Assembly: GCA_937927675.1 (NCBI GenBank) | Contig: CALBSG010000026.1 | Coordinates: 1-21,053, forward strand | From: an uncultured Paracoccaceae bacterium | GTDB lineage: Bacteria; Pseudomonadota; Alphaproteobacteria; Rhodobacterales; Rhodobacteraceae | Length of the DNA stretch: 21,053 nucleotides | Reading direction: 5' to 3' | In this document: piece by piece, positions 1 through 7,289 of the stretch | Position numbering within the stretch: the first letter of the stretch is position 1 | Layout of the letters: each line of letters opens with the position of its first letter | The notes under the pieces: model-generated | Seen by the model: only the letters and a program-made list of their open reading frames with translations | Databases searched by the model: none | What the model was told of the DNA's origin: nothing | Program-made: the position numbers and the translations under genes

Positions 1-1322
1 TCTTCTTCGAAAAAGGCGGCCAAGGCCGCAGCCTTTGGCCCGGCAATGGCCAGCATGTGACCAAGGCGCGGGTGCAGTGGCAGCTTGGCCAAGATCCGGC
101 CATGGGCGGTGATGCGGCCACCCTGATCCAGCGCCCCAAGCCCCGTCAGCAGCGCCCGCGCCTCTGCCAAGGTGCCGGGGTGCGGCGGGGTCAGGAAGGG
201 CAGATCATCCGCCCCCCAAAGTGCAAGCTCCAAGGCCAGCCCGGTCAGATCGGCCGCCTCAATTTCCGCCGGGGGGAAGGCTTGCAGCCCCCCCTCCTCG
301 CCGCGCGTCCAGAGCCGATAGCAAAGACCGGGGGCGACGCGGCCGGCCCGGCCCCGGCGTTGTTCCGCCTCGGCACGGGTGACGCGTTCTGTGACCAGCC
401 GCGACATGCCCGAATTGGGATCAAACCGGGCGCGGCGGGCGCGGCCCCCATCCACCACCACCAAAATATCAGGAATGGTCAGCGAGGTTTCTGCGATCGA
501 CGTTGCCAGCACCACCTTGCGGCGCCCCGTGGTCGCTGGCGCAAGTGCGGCGCGTTGGGCGGCAAATTCCATCGCGCCGAACAGGGGGCGAATGTCGAAA
601 CACTCGGCCAACCGCCCGCGCAGCGCGGTTTCAACCCGGCGAATTTCGCCCTCCCCCGGCAAAAAGACCAAAAGCCCGCCCTCGGCGGTTTCCTCGGCGG
701 CTTGCAGAACCAGGTTGGCAACGGCGGCGTCATAGCGCATCGAGGCATCGACCGGGCGCGGCAGCCAGCGGGTTTCCACCGGGAATGCGCGGCCTTCCGA
801 GGTGATCATCGGCGCATCCCCCATCAAGGCGGCGACTGGTGCGGCATCCAGCGTGGCAGACATCACCAGAATTTGCAGATCCTCGCGCAGCGCGCTGCGG
901 ATCTCCAAGGCTAACGCAAGACCGAAATCGGCGTTCAAGCTGCGTTCGTGAAATTCGTCGAAGATCAGACAGCCGATGCCGGAAAGTTCGGCGTCCGACT
1001 GGATCATCCGGGTCAGGATCCCCTCGGTGACGACCTCGATTTTGGTCGCGCTCGACACCTTGGCCTCGCCCCTGATCCGGTAGCCAACCGTCTGACCAAC
1101 GGTTTCCCCCAAGGTTTCGGCCATCCGTTCGGCAGCGGCGCGGGCCGCAAGGCGGCGCGGTTCCAGCATGACGATCCGGCCTGCCACCGCCGTCCGCAGC
1201 GCCAAAGGCACCCGCGTGGTTTTGCCCGCACCGGGCGGTGCCTGCAATACGGCCATCCCGCGCGTGGCCATCGCAGCGGTCAGGGCGGGCAGGGCATCAT
1301 CAATGGGCAGACGGTCAGACAT
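1..1322 (-). CDS. hrpB: ATP-dependent helicase HrpB, N-terminal part (truncated by window edge)
   Basis: DEAH-type ATP-dependent RNA helicase-like protein; the physiological role of HrpB in bacteria is poorly defined. I translated the minus strand from the ATG at 1322. It begins MSDRLPIDDALPAL and carries the P-loop APPGAGKTT (residues 28-36), the DEFHER box (about 946-961 in the DNA), an SAT motif and the RRGRAGR motif VI, in the normal SF2 order. About 440 residues are visible and the frame is open to the left edge, ending in an LHPRLAHML segment typical of HrpB. The family is usually about 800 residues, so roughly the C-terminal half lies outside. An AAGGCG stretch precedes the ATG. It is divergent from meaB. 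Long plus-strand frames over this interval are shadows. Confidence 0.93.
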   Translation of the reverse strand, partial: MSDRLPIDDALPALTAAMATRGMAVLQAPPGAGKTTRVPLALRTAVAGRIVMLEPRRLAARAAAERMAETLGETVGQTVGYRIRGEAKVSSATKIEVVTEGILTRMIQSDAELSGIGCLIFDEFHERSLNADFGLALALEIRSALREDLQILVMSATLDAAPVAALMGDAPMITSEGRAFPVETRWLPRPVDASMRYDAAVANLVLQAAEETAEGGLLVFLPGEGEIRRVETALRGRLAECFDIRPLFGAMEFAAQRAALAPATTGRRKVVLATSIAETSLTIPDILVVVDGGRARRARFDPNSGMSRLVTERVTRAEAEQRRGRAGRVAPGLCYRLWTRGEEGGLQAFPPAEIEAADLTGLALELALWGADDLPFLTPPHPGTLAEARALLTGLGALDQGGRITAHGRILAKLPLHPRLGHMLAIAGPKAAALAAFFEE

Positions 1323-1363
1323 GGCGCCTTATCGGTGATTGTGCAGCGCTTGTCACCGGCAGA

Positions 1364-1450
1364 CGCCTCCGGCGGGAGTATTTGGAAAGGCGCAAATGCA
1401 AAAAGCTGCGCCCGTGATTTGCGCCTTTGGAAATACTCCGCTGGGGGAGC
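1364..1450. repeat. Inverted pair of GGCGGGAGTATTTGGAAA-type intergenic repeats
   Basis: Two copies of a CTCC..GCGG(G)AGTATTT motif face each other. The left arm 1376-1397 and right arm 1417-1438 are 22-base inverted copies, matching except for a central GG/GG mismatch, separated by a 19-base spacer. Similarity continues more weakly outward to 1364 and 1450. The transcript could form a long hairpin. From memory, GGCGGGAGTATTT-type sequences are scattered through intergenic regions of Rhodobacteraceae genomes; I cannot verify that here. The pair sits in the 236-base gap between divergent hrpB and meaB, an unusual place for a terminator-like hairpin. Nothing else was recognised in the gap. Confidence 0.7.
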
Positions 1451-1558
1451 GGGATTGACACAATCCCGCATTGGGGGGCGCGCAGCCCCACAAGCGACGG
1501 CGGCCACTGGCGCTGCGCCCATGCATCAGGCAAAAGAGGGCAAACGGCGGGGGTTGGC

Positions 1559-2521
1559 ATGATTTCGGCAGAAGCCATTCGGGCAGGCGACAGACGGGCT
1601 TTGGCGCGGGCGATCACCTTGGTCGAAAGCGCGCGGGCTGATCATCGGGCCGAGGCGTTGACGCTGTTGTCCTCATTGGGGCGTGATCGGCAGGCTTTGC
1701 GGATCGGGCTTTCCGGCACGCCGGGCGTGGGAAAATCCACCTTTATCGAAGCCTTTGGCAAGCAATTGACCGGCATGGGCAAGCGGGTGGCGGTTCTGGC
1801 CGTGGACCCATCATCGGCGCGGTCGGGCGGATCTATCTTGGGCGACAAGACCCGGATGGAGGAGCTTTCCCGCGATCCGTTGGCGTTTATCCGGCCCTCG
1901 CCTTCTCAGGCACAGATGGGCGGCGTCGCGCGACGCACGCGCGAGGCGGTGGCGCTGTGCGAAGCGGCGGGGTTCGATGTGGTGCTGATTGAGACGGTCG
2001 GCGTTGGCCAGTCGGAAACCATGGTGGCCGAAATGTGCGATCTGTTCCTGTTGCTGCTGGCCCCGGCGGGGGGGGATGAGTTGCAAGGCGTCAAGCGCGG
2101 CATCATGGAAATGGCCGATCTGATCTTGGTCAACAAGGCAGATGGTGATTTGAAACCTGCCGCCACGCGCACCTGCGGCGATTATGCGGGCGCGTTGCGT
2201 CTGCTCCGCCGCCGCCCGCAAGACCCCGAGGGGTTTCCAAAGGCGATGATGGTGTCGGCGGTCGAGCAATCGGGCATGAGCGAGGCTTGGGGTGAAATGC
2301 AGGTTCTGGCCGCATGGCGGCGCGAGAACGGGCATTGGGACACGCGGCGCGCGGCGCAGGCACGGCATTGGTTCGAAGCCGAGGTGCGGCAGGGACTGCT
2401 TGCCGCGCTGACGCGCGAGCCTGCCAAGGGGATCATGGAACGCCTTGGCGCCAGCGTGGCCGCAGGTCAGGCCACGCCAGAGGCAGCGGCCGCGGAAATG
2501 TTGGGGCTGATCGGGCGCTGA
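1559..2521 (+). CDS. meaB: Methylmalonyl-CoA mutase-associated GTPase MeaB (ArgK family)
   Basis: G3E P-loop GTPase that protects methylmalonyl-CoA mutase and gates loading of its adenosylcobalamin cofactor. The 320-residue product has a Walker A GTPGVGKST (residues 53-61), the ETVGVGQSE switch/base-interaction segment, the NKADGD guanine-specificity motif and the MGGVARRTREA segment typical of MeaB/ArgK. The frame is open upstream to an ATG at 1427, but that extension has no conserved sequence and overlaps the inverted repeat. The ATG at 1559, starting MISAEAIRAGDRRALARAITLVES, matches the family length and N-terminus. The purine-rich GGCGGGGG before it is only a weak ribosome site. It is not next to a mutase gene here. 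Its stop lies 3 bases from that of convergent xylR. Confidence 0.93.
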   Translation: MISAEAIRAGDRRALARAITLVESARADHRAEALTLLSSLGRDRQALRIGLSGTPGVGKSTFIEAFGKQLTGMGKRVAVLAVDPSSARSGGSILGDKTRMEELSRDPLAFIRPSPSQAQMGGVARRTREAVALCEAAGFDVVLIETVGVGQSETMVAEMCDLFLLLLAPAGGDELQGVKRGIMEMADLILVNKADGDLKPAATRTCGDYAGALRLLRRRPQDPEGFPKAMMVSAVEQSGMSEAWGEMQVLAAWRRENGHWDTRRAAQARHWFEAEVRQGLLAALTREPAKGIMERLGASVAAGQATPEAAAAEMLGLIGR

Positions 2522-2524
2522 GAC

Positions 2525-3802
2525 TTATTGCGCTGCAATTTCACGCGGGGGGGCCAGCAAGTTTTCGCTGACCACAGACAGCGCCAGCGCGGCCGCACCA
2601 TGCGCCCAAAGCAAATCGCCCCAAGCGTGAATCTCGATCGGCGGGCGGGGGCGGCCTGTGTGGATTGCCAAAGCGTCCATCTCGGCCAGCGTTTCGGCGG
2701 CGTAGAGATAGTCATAGCGCATCCGGTCGCCCGACAGGATGATAAGCTCGGGGTCAAAGAGGTTCACCACATTCGACAGCCCGACCGCCAGATAGCGCCC
2801 GGCGCGACGGAAGATCGACCGCGCGGTGGCATTGCCCGCCTTGGCATGATCGTAAAGGCTTTCCAGCAGGGTATTGATCGACAGGGTGTCAGTGGCGGGC
2901 CGGTTCAGTGCCGTCGTCGCCTCGCGCGCAAGGGCATAGTCGGCGATATAGGCCTCAAGGCAGCCGCGCTGGCCGCAGCGGCAAAGCGCGCCATCCAGCT
3001 GCACCTTGGTATGGCCCAACTCCATCCCCAGACGGCCAGAGCCGCGAAAGATGCGGTGATTCATCACAAAGCCCATGCCGACGCCATGTTCGATGGTGAC
3101 AACCGCAAAGTCTGACAGCCCCCGCCCTGCCCCAAACCAAAGCTCGGCAAGGGCCACAAGATTGGCATCGTTGTCGATGGTGACCGGCACACCGATATGC
3201 GCGGTCGCGGCCGCAGCAAGCGGCACGGCGCGGTCTTGCAGGACCGAAGACCAATGCACCAGCCCCTCGGCCACATCGACGAAGCCCGGCACGCCAATGC
3301 CCACGGCAGTCAGGTCCCGCGGCGCAATCCCAGCCTTGGCGCACACCCGCACCAAAAGCGCCTCGATCGCCTCGAGCAGAGCCTCCAGCGTCATGGCGCC
3401 GGGTTGGCGCGGCACCGCCTCATCCGCGATCAGATTGCCCGCGAAATCAACCACCACCGCCGTATGTTCGCGATCTGACAGTTTCATACCTGCGACCAGA
3501 TGGGCATCGGCCCGCACACCCAGCGCCACGGCAGGCCGCCCACGCGGGCTGTCGGCATCACGGGGAGCGGCGATTTCTTCGATCAGCCCCGCCTCGATCA
3601 ATTCGGCGCAGATCGTGGTAACAGAGGCAGGCGAGACATCCAGTTCCCGCGCAAGGGTGACGCGCGGTATATGCCCCGCCGCGCGGATGCGTTCAAAGAT
3701 TTGCTGGCGCAGGGGACGCTGGGTTTCTGTCAGCGGCGGAATCAGCGGTCCGACGCCTTTGCGGCGTTCTGCCCCCTCTGCCATATCCGCGACCTGCGTC
3801 AT
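2525..3802 (-). CDS. xylR: ROK-family transcriptional regulator, probable xylose-operon repressor
   Basis: Predicted DNA-binding repressor of the adjacent xylose genes, 425 residues. A MarR-like winged helix-turn-helix occupies about residues 28-76 (LARELDVSPASVTTICAEL). A ROK sugar-kinase-like domain follows, with GIGVPGFVD (168-176), IDNDANLVALAE (209-220) and the zinc signature ELGHTKV..CRCGQRGCLE with C274, C276 and C281. Known ROK repressors of this architecture (NagC, Mlc, Gram-positive XylR) release DNA on binding sugar or protein ligands; xylose as effector is inferred from position. It diverges from xylF across a 212-base region holding two palindromes. This differs from the AraC-type XylR of E. 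coli. The ATG at 3802 keeps the whole winged helix. Confidence 0.85.
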   Translation of the reverse strand: MTQVADMAEGAERRKGVGPLIPPLTETQRPLRQQIFERIRAAGHIPRVTLARELDVSPASVTTICAELIEAGLIEEIAAPRDADSPRGRPAVALGVRADAHLVAGMKLSDREHTAVVVDFAGNLIADEAVPRQPGAMTLEALLEAIEALLVRVCAKAGIAPRDLTAVGIGVPGFVDVAEGLVHWSSVLQDRAVPLAAAATAHIGVPVTIDNDANLVALAELWFGAGRGLSDFAVVTIEHGVGMGFVMNHRIFRGSGRLGMELGHTKVQLDGALCRCGQRGCLEAYIADYALAREATTALNRPATDTLSINTLLESLYDHAKAGNATARSIFRRAGRYLAVGLSNVVNLFDPELIILSGDRMRYDYLYAAETLAEMDALAIHTGRPRPPIEIHAWGDLLWAHGAAALALSVVSENLLAPPREIAAQ

Positions 3803-3833
3803 TTATTTTATCCCTGAAGAAAAGAGGCGGGCG

Positions 3834-3843
3834 TTTGTACAAA
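3834..3843. promoter_or_regulatory. Perfect palindrome TTTGTACAAA, candidate XylR operator
   Basis: A perfect 10-base palindrome 31 bases upstream of the xylR start and about 170 bases upstream of xylF. A looser inverted repeat with the same half-sites, TTTG-N6-CAAA, lies at 3902-3915 in the same intergenic region, nearer xylF. Two similar sites would suit repression and autoregulation by a dimeric or tetrameric ROK protein. This is inferred from symmetry and position only; I do not know the consensus for this regulator. Confidence 0.35.
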
Positions 3844-3921
3844 TCTCGCCAAAATTATGCTGCATCGCGGCGAAAACTGGTGAAAACTCGGGCATGCTTA
3901 GTTTGAGCTGGCAAATATATT

Positions 3922-3942
3922 TTGACAACTGAAATTATTCAG
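3922..3942 (+). promoter_or_regulatory. TTGACA box plus CTGAA-N4-TTCAG palindrome upstream of xylF
   Basis: A consensus -35 hexamer TTGACA lies at 3922-3927 in an AT-rich patch, followed directly by a 14-base imperfect palindrome CTGAAATTATTCAG (3929-3942, arms CTGAA/TTCAG). No good -10 box lies 16-18 bases downstream, so either the promoter needs an activator or the real promoter is elsewhere in this 212-base region. A regulator bound to the palindrome would block polymerase at the -35 box. Confidence 0.3.
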
Positions 3943-4002
3943 CGCAGCCTGCTTTGGTATCGGCGAATCCGCCGGACCGGCTTTTTGCGGGCCGACATCC
4001 AT

Positions 4003-4008
4003 GGGAGG
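4003..4008 (+). promoter_or_regulatory. Strong ribosome binding site of xylF
   Basis: GGGAGG is followed by six bases and then the ATG at 4015. It decides the xylF start against an in-frame ATG at 3922 that overlaps the TTGACA box. The chosen start also places a good signal peptide at the N-terminus. Confidence 0.8.
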
Positions 4009-4014
4009 ATACAT

Positions 4015-5040
4015 ATGCAAAAGGTTCTCATCGCTGCCGTGATCGCGGCGGTTGGCTTCTCGTCGGCGGCGCTGGCTGAGGGCAAGAAAATCGGCGTCAG
4101 CTGGGCACAGTTCCAAGAAGAGCGCTGGAAGATCGACGAAGCAGCCATGAAGGCAGCCATTGAAGCGGCTGGCGACGAATATATCTCGGCCGACGCACAA
4201 TCTTCGGCGGAAAAGCAGCTGTCGGACATCGACGCGCTGATTTCGCAGGGTGTTGACGCGCTGATCATCAACGCTTGGGACAAAGACGCCATCGGCCCGG
4301 CCATCGAAAAGGCCGCTGCAGAAGGTATTCCGGTCGTCGGCTATGACCGCCTGATCGAAGACAACCGCACCTTCTATCTGACCTTCGACAACGTCGGCGT
4401 CGGCCGCATCATTGCCGAAGAAGTGAAAAAGGCGCAGCCCGAAGGCAACTATGCCATCATCCTGGGCGACCCCGGCGATCCGAACGTCAAGTTCCTGCGC
4501 GCTGGCATGGAAGAAGTGATCGGCGCCGATGTGGCCGCTGGCAAGATCAGGATTGTCGGCGAGGCCAACTCGGACGGCTGGAAGCCGGAAAATGCCCAAA
4601 AGAACATGGAGCAGATCCTGACCGCCAACAACAACGCGGTGGATGCTGTTCTGTCGGAAAATGACGGCATGGCCGGTGGCGCTGCAGCGGCTTTGGCAGC
4701 TCAGGGCCTGAACGTTCCGCTGGGCGGTCAGGACGGCGATCTTGCTGCCATCAACCGTGTGGCACGTGGCACCCAGACCGTTTCGGTTTGGAAAGACTCG
4801 CGTCAGCTGGGTAAAGCTGCGGGCGAAATCGCGGCCGCGCTGGCCGATGGCACCGCACTGGATGCCATTGCAGGTGCGACCAAGTTCTCGGGCGGCGAAA
4901 AGGGCGTTGAAATGAACGCAATCCTGCTGGCGCCGACCCCGCTGACCAAGGACAACCTGAACGTTGCCATCGACGCGGGCCACATCACCAAAGAACAGGC
5001 CTGCGAAGGCGCTGTTGCTGGTGTGAAGGGCTGCGAGTGA
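4015..5040 (+). CDS. xylF: D-xylose ABC transporter, periplasmic substrate-binding protein
   Basis: Periplasmic receptor that captures D-xylose and delivers it to XylH. The 341-residue precursor has a Sec signal peptide with cleavage expected after ALA (residue 21). The mature part is a type I periplasmic-binding fold with the XylF hallmarks VVGYDRLIEDNRTFYLTFDN, a DGWKPENAQKNMEQILTANNN segment and GGQDGDLAAINRVARGTQT, all close to the E. coli XylF equivalents. Two cysteines near the C-terminus (C330, C340) could form a disulfide in the periplasm. Codon choice is notably uniform, as expected for an abundant protein. It is first in the operon, downstream of the divergent xylR promoter region, and is followed by a hairpin that should lower transcription of the rest. 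Confidence 0.95.
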   Translation: MQKVLIAAVIAAVGFSSAALAEGKKIGVSWAQFQEERWKIDEAAMKAAIEAAGDEYISADAQSSAEKQLSDIDALISQGVDALIINAWDKDAIGPAIEKAAAEGIPVVGYDRLIEDNRTFYLTFDNVGVGRIIAEEVKKAQPEGNYAIILGDPGDPNVKFLRAGMEEVIGADVAAGKIRIVGEANSDGWKPENAQKNMEQILTANNNAVDAVLSENDGMAGGAAAALAAQGLNVPLGGQDGDLAAINRVARGTQTVSVWKDSRQLGKAAGEIAAALADGTALDAIAGATKFSGGEKGVEMNAILLAPTPLTKDNLNVAIDAGHITKEQACEGAVAGVKGCE

Positions 5041-5053
5041 TCGCTTGATATTA

Positions 5054-5083
5054 GGGCGCCAGCCGATGGGTTGGCGCCCTTTT
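5054..5083 (+). terminator. Hairpin with T-run after xylF (partial terminator/attenuator)
   Basis: GGGCGCCA (5054-5061) pairs perfectly with TGGCGCCC (5072-5079). The inner GCC/GGT extends the stem to 11 pairs, including one G-U, around a GATG loop, and TTTT follows. It begins 14 bases after the xylF stop in a 153-base gap before xylH. This is the usual arrangement that lets a binding protein be made in excess over its permease and ATPase, either by partial termination or by 3' end protection. No other clear signal was seen in the gap. Confidence 0.8.
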
Positions 5084-5193
5084 CCTACCCCGAGGGTGCG
5101 TCCTCTATCGCCCCCTTACGTCCTTAACGGACCCCTCCGGCGCGCAGGGCAAATGTCCCGCCGGGAGTCCCCCTGCATGACGTTGGACGAGAC

Positions 5194-6513
5194 ATGACCG
5201 ACACCCCACATTCCCCGCAGACCGCGACCAAGGCCGATGGGGCCTTTACCCGTTTCCTGCGCGCCACCGAAATTGACCCGCGCCTTTTGGGCATGGTGGG
5301 CGCCCTGCTGCTGATCTGGGCAGGGTTCCACCTTTATGGCGAGTTGGTCTTGGGGGATGGCGCCTTTCTGACCCCGCGCAACCTGTGGAACCTGTCGGTG
5401 CAGACGGCCTCGATCGGGATCATGGCAACGGGGATGGTGCTGATCATCATCACCCGCAACATTGACCTTTCGGTTGGCTCTATTGTCGGCGTGGTCGGCA
5501 TGTATGCCGGGCTTTTGCAGGTCGAATGGCTGCCGCCGTCGATGGGGATCGGCCATCCGGCCATCTGGATCATCGCCGTGGTCTTTGCCATCGCGCTCGG
5601 AGCGTTGATCGGCATGCTGCAAGGCGCGATGATCGCCTATCTGACCATCCCGTCCTTTATCGTTACCCTGGGCGGCCTGATGGTTTGGCGCGGGGCGGCC
5701 TTTCTTGCCTCGAGCGGGCGGACAATCTCGCCCGTGGACACCAATTTTGCGCTGTTGGGCGGCGGGCCTTATGGGGCCATCGGCGCCACGGGCAGCTGGA
5801 TCGTCTGCGCCATTGCCTGCGCCGGGGTGATCTGGTTGGCCATTTCGGGCCGCGCCGCGCGCAAGTTGCACGGCTTTGCCCTGCGCCCGATGTGGGCAGA
5901 GTATTTCGTGGTGGGCCTGAGCAGCGGTCTGATCGTGATCGCCACGCTGGTGGTGAATTCCTATGGCTGGCCGAAAGGCATCCTGAAGGACTATTACGCC
6001 ACGCTGAACCAAGAGGTGCCGGAAGGCGCGTTCATCGCCCATGGCTTTGCCTATCCGGTGCTGATCTTGGCCGTTGTCACGCTGGCCATGACCATACTGA
6101 TGACCCGCACCCGCTTTGGCCGTTATGTTTTCGCCATCGGCGGCAACCCCGAAGCGGCCGCACTGTCGGGCATCAACACCCGCGCCATGACGGTCAAGAT
6201 CTTCACCTTGATGGGCGCCTTGGCTGGCCTTGCGGCCGTCATCGCGTCGGCCCGCCTGAACTCGGCCACCAACGCGCTTGGCGATCTTGACGAACTGATG
6301 GTCATTGCCGCGGCGGTTGTGGGCGGCACCTCGCTGGCTGGCGGCGTTGGCACCATCTATGGCGCGATCATCGGCGCCTTGGTGCTGGTTTCTTTGCAAA
6401 CCGGCATGGTGCTGATCGGCTTTGGCGACGGGTCTTACCGCAAGATCGTGATCGGTGTGGCACTCGTCCTCGCCGTCTTCCTCGACATCATCTACCGCAA
6501 GCGCATCAAGTAA
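5194..6513 (+). CDS. xylH: D-xylose ABC transporter, permease subunit
   Basis: Inner-membrane subunit forming the sugar channel, usually as a homodimer. The 439-residue product (E. coli XylH is about 390) has a cytoplasmic N-terminal stretch of about 30 residues, then roughly ten hydrophobic segments from GMVGALLLIWAGFHLYG to IVIGVALVLAVFLDIIY. It contains the BPD_transp_2 family signatures ITRNIDLSVGSIVG and GGNPEAAALSGIN, and the coupling-region sequence VVGGTSLAGGVGTIYGAIIGA. The extra length lies mainly in the tail and in a loop around residues 200-280. The ATG at 5194 is preceded by a moderate GGACGAG. xylG starts 10 bases after the stop. Confidence 0.94.
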   Translation: MTDTPHSPQTATKADGAFTRFLRATEIDPRLLGMVGALLLIWAGFHLYGELVLGDGAFLTPRNLWNLSVQTASIGIMATGMVLIIITRNIDLSVGSIVGVVGMYAGLLQVEWLPPSMGIGHPAIWIIAVVFAIALGALIGMLQGAMIAYLTIPSFIVTLGGLMVWRGAAFLASSGRTISPVDTNFALLGGGPYGAIGATGSWIVCAIACAGVIWLAISGRAARKLHGFALRPMWAEYFVVGLSSGLIVIATLVVNSYGWPKGILKDYYATLNQEVPEGAFIAHGFAYPVLILAVVTLAMTILMTRTRFGRYVFAIGGNPEAAALSGINTRAMTVKIFTLMGALAGLAAVIASARLNSATNALGDLDELMVIAAAVVGGTSLAGGVGTIYGAIIGALVLVSLQTGMVLIGFGDGSYRKIVIGVALVLAVFLDIIYRKRIK

Positions 6514-6523
6514 GGGGGCTGAC

Positions 6524-7288
6524 ATGAGCAATCCAAACACCGGAACCCCGCTTGTCGAGTTGCGCGACATCTCGATCGCCTTTGGCGGCATCAAGGCGGT
6601 TGACCATGTGTCGATCGACCTGCATCCGGGCGAAGTCGTGGGCCTTCTTGGCCACAACGGCGCCGGGAAATCGACGCTGATCAAGTGCCTGTCAGGCGCC
6701 TATCGCAAAGATGCCGGGCAGATCCTGATCAACGGGACAGAGGTCGACATCAACGATCCGCGCGACGCACGCGCCCACAACATCGAGACGATCTACCAGA
6801 CCCTTGCGCTGGCCGATAACCTTGATGCGGCGTCAAACCTGTTTCTGGGCCGCGAGTTGGTGAACTCTTTCGGGTTCGTCGATGAAACCCGGATGGAGGC
6901 CGAAACCCGCAAGATCATGGGGCGACTGAACCCGAACTTCAAAAAGTTCAACGTTCCGGTTTCGGCCCTGTCGGGCGGTCAGCGCCAGTCGGTCGCCATT
7001 GCCCGCGCGGTCTATTTCAACGCCAAGATCCTGATCATGGACGAACCGACCGCCGCCCTTGGCCCGCATGAAACCCAGATGGTGGCCGAGCTGATCCAAG
7101 AGTTGAAGGCCCAAGGCCTTGGCATCTTCCTGATCGAGCATGACATCCATTCGGTGATGAAGCTGTGCGACCGCGCTGTGGTGATGAAAAACGGCCAGCG
7201 GGTTGGCACAGTGAACGTCAAGGATGTCACCGATGACGACATTCTGGGCATGATCATCATGGGCAAGAAACCACCGCAGGCCTACTGA
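6524..7288 (+). CDS. xylG: Sugar ABC transporter ATP-binding protein, single-domain XylG type
   Basis: Cytoplasmic ATPase that powers xylose uptake. The 254-residue product has one complete nucleotide-binding domain: Walker A GHNGAGKST, a Q-loop near IYQTLAL, the signature LSGGQRQSVAIARA, Walker B ILIMDEPTAAL and the switch histidine in LIEHDIHSV. E. coli XylG has about 510 residues with two fused ATPase domains, so this short form presumably works as a homodimer, as in FrcA-like transporters. The ATG at 6524 has an AAGGGGG ribosome site. A longer reading frame from 6455 overlaps the end of xylH and adds no conserved sequence. A single base separates its stop from the xylB start, so the two are probably translationally coupled. 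Confidence 0.92.
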   Translation: MSNPNTGTPLVELRDISIAFGGIKAVDHVSIDLHPGEVVGLLGHNGAGKSTLIKCLSGAYRKDAGQILINGTEVDINDPRDARAHNIETIYQTLALADNLDAASNLFLGRELVNSFGFVDETRMEAETRKIMGRLNPNFKKFNVPVSALSGGQRQSVAIARAVYFNAKILIMDEPTAALGPHETQMVAELIQELKAQGLGIFLIEHDIHSVMKLCDRAVVMKNGQRVGTVNVKDVTDDDILGMIIMGKKPPQAY

Positions 7289-7289
7289 C

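Noticed and set aside
57..1562. Long plus-strand frames at 57-914 and 948-1562
   Set aside because: The minus strand encodes HrpB with all helicase motifs; the plus frames are compositionally biased shadows, and the second runs into the intergenic repeat.
3961..3995. GC-rich inverted segments with TTTTT before xylF, as a leader terminator or riboswitch
   Set aside because: The CCGG repeats cannot form a hairpin with a workable loop, and no riboswitch core was recognised.
5116..6684. 522-residue minus-strand frame
   Set aside because: It is antisense to xylH and the start of xylG and rich in Asp/His/Gln/Gly, an artefact of GC-rich third positions.
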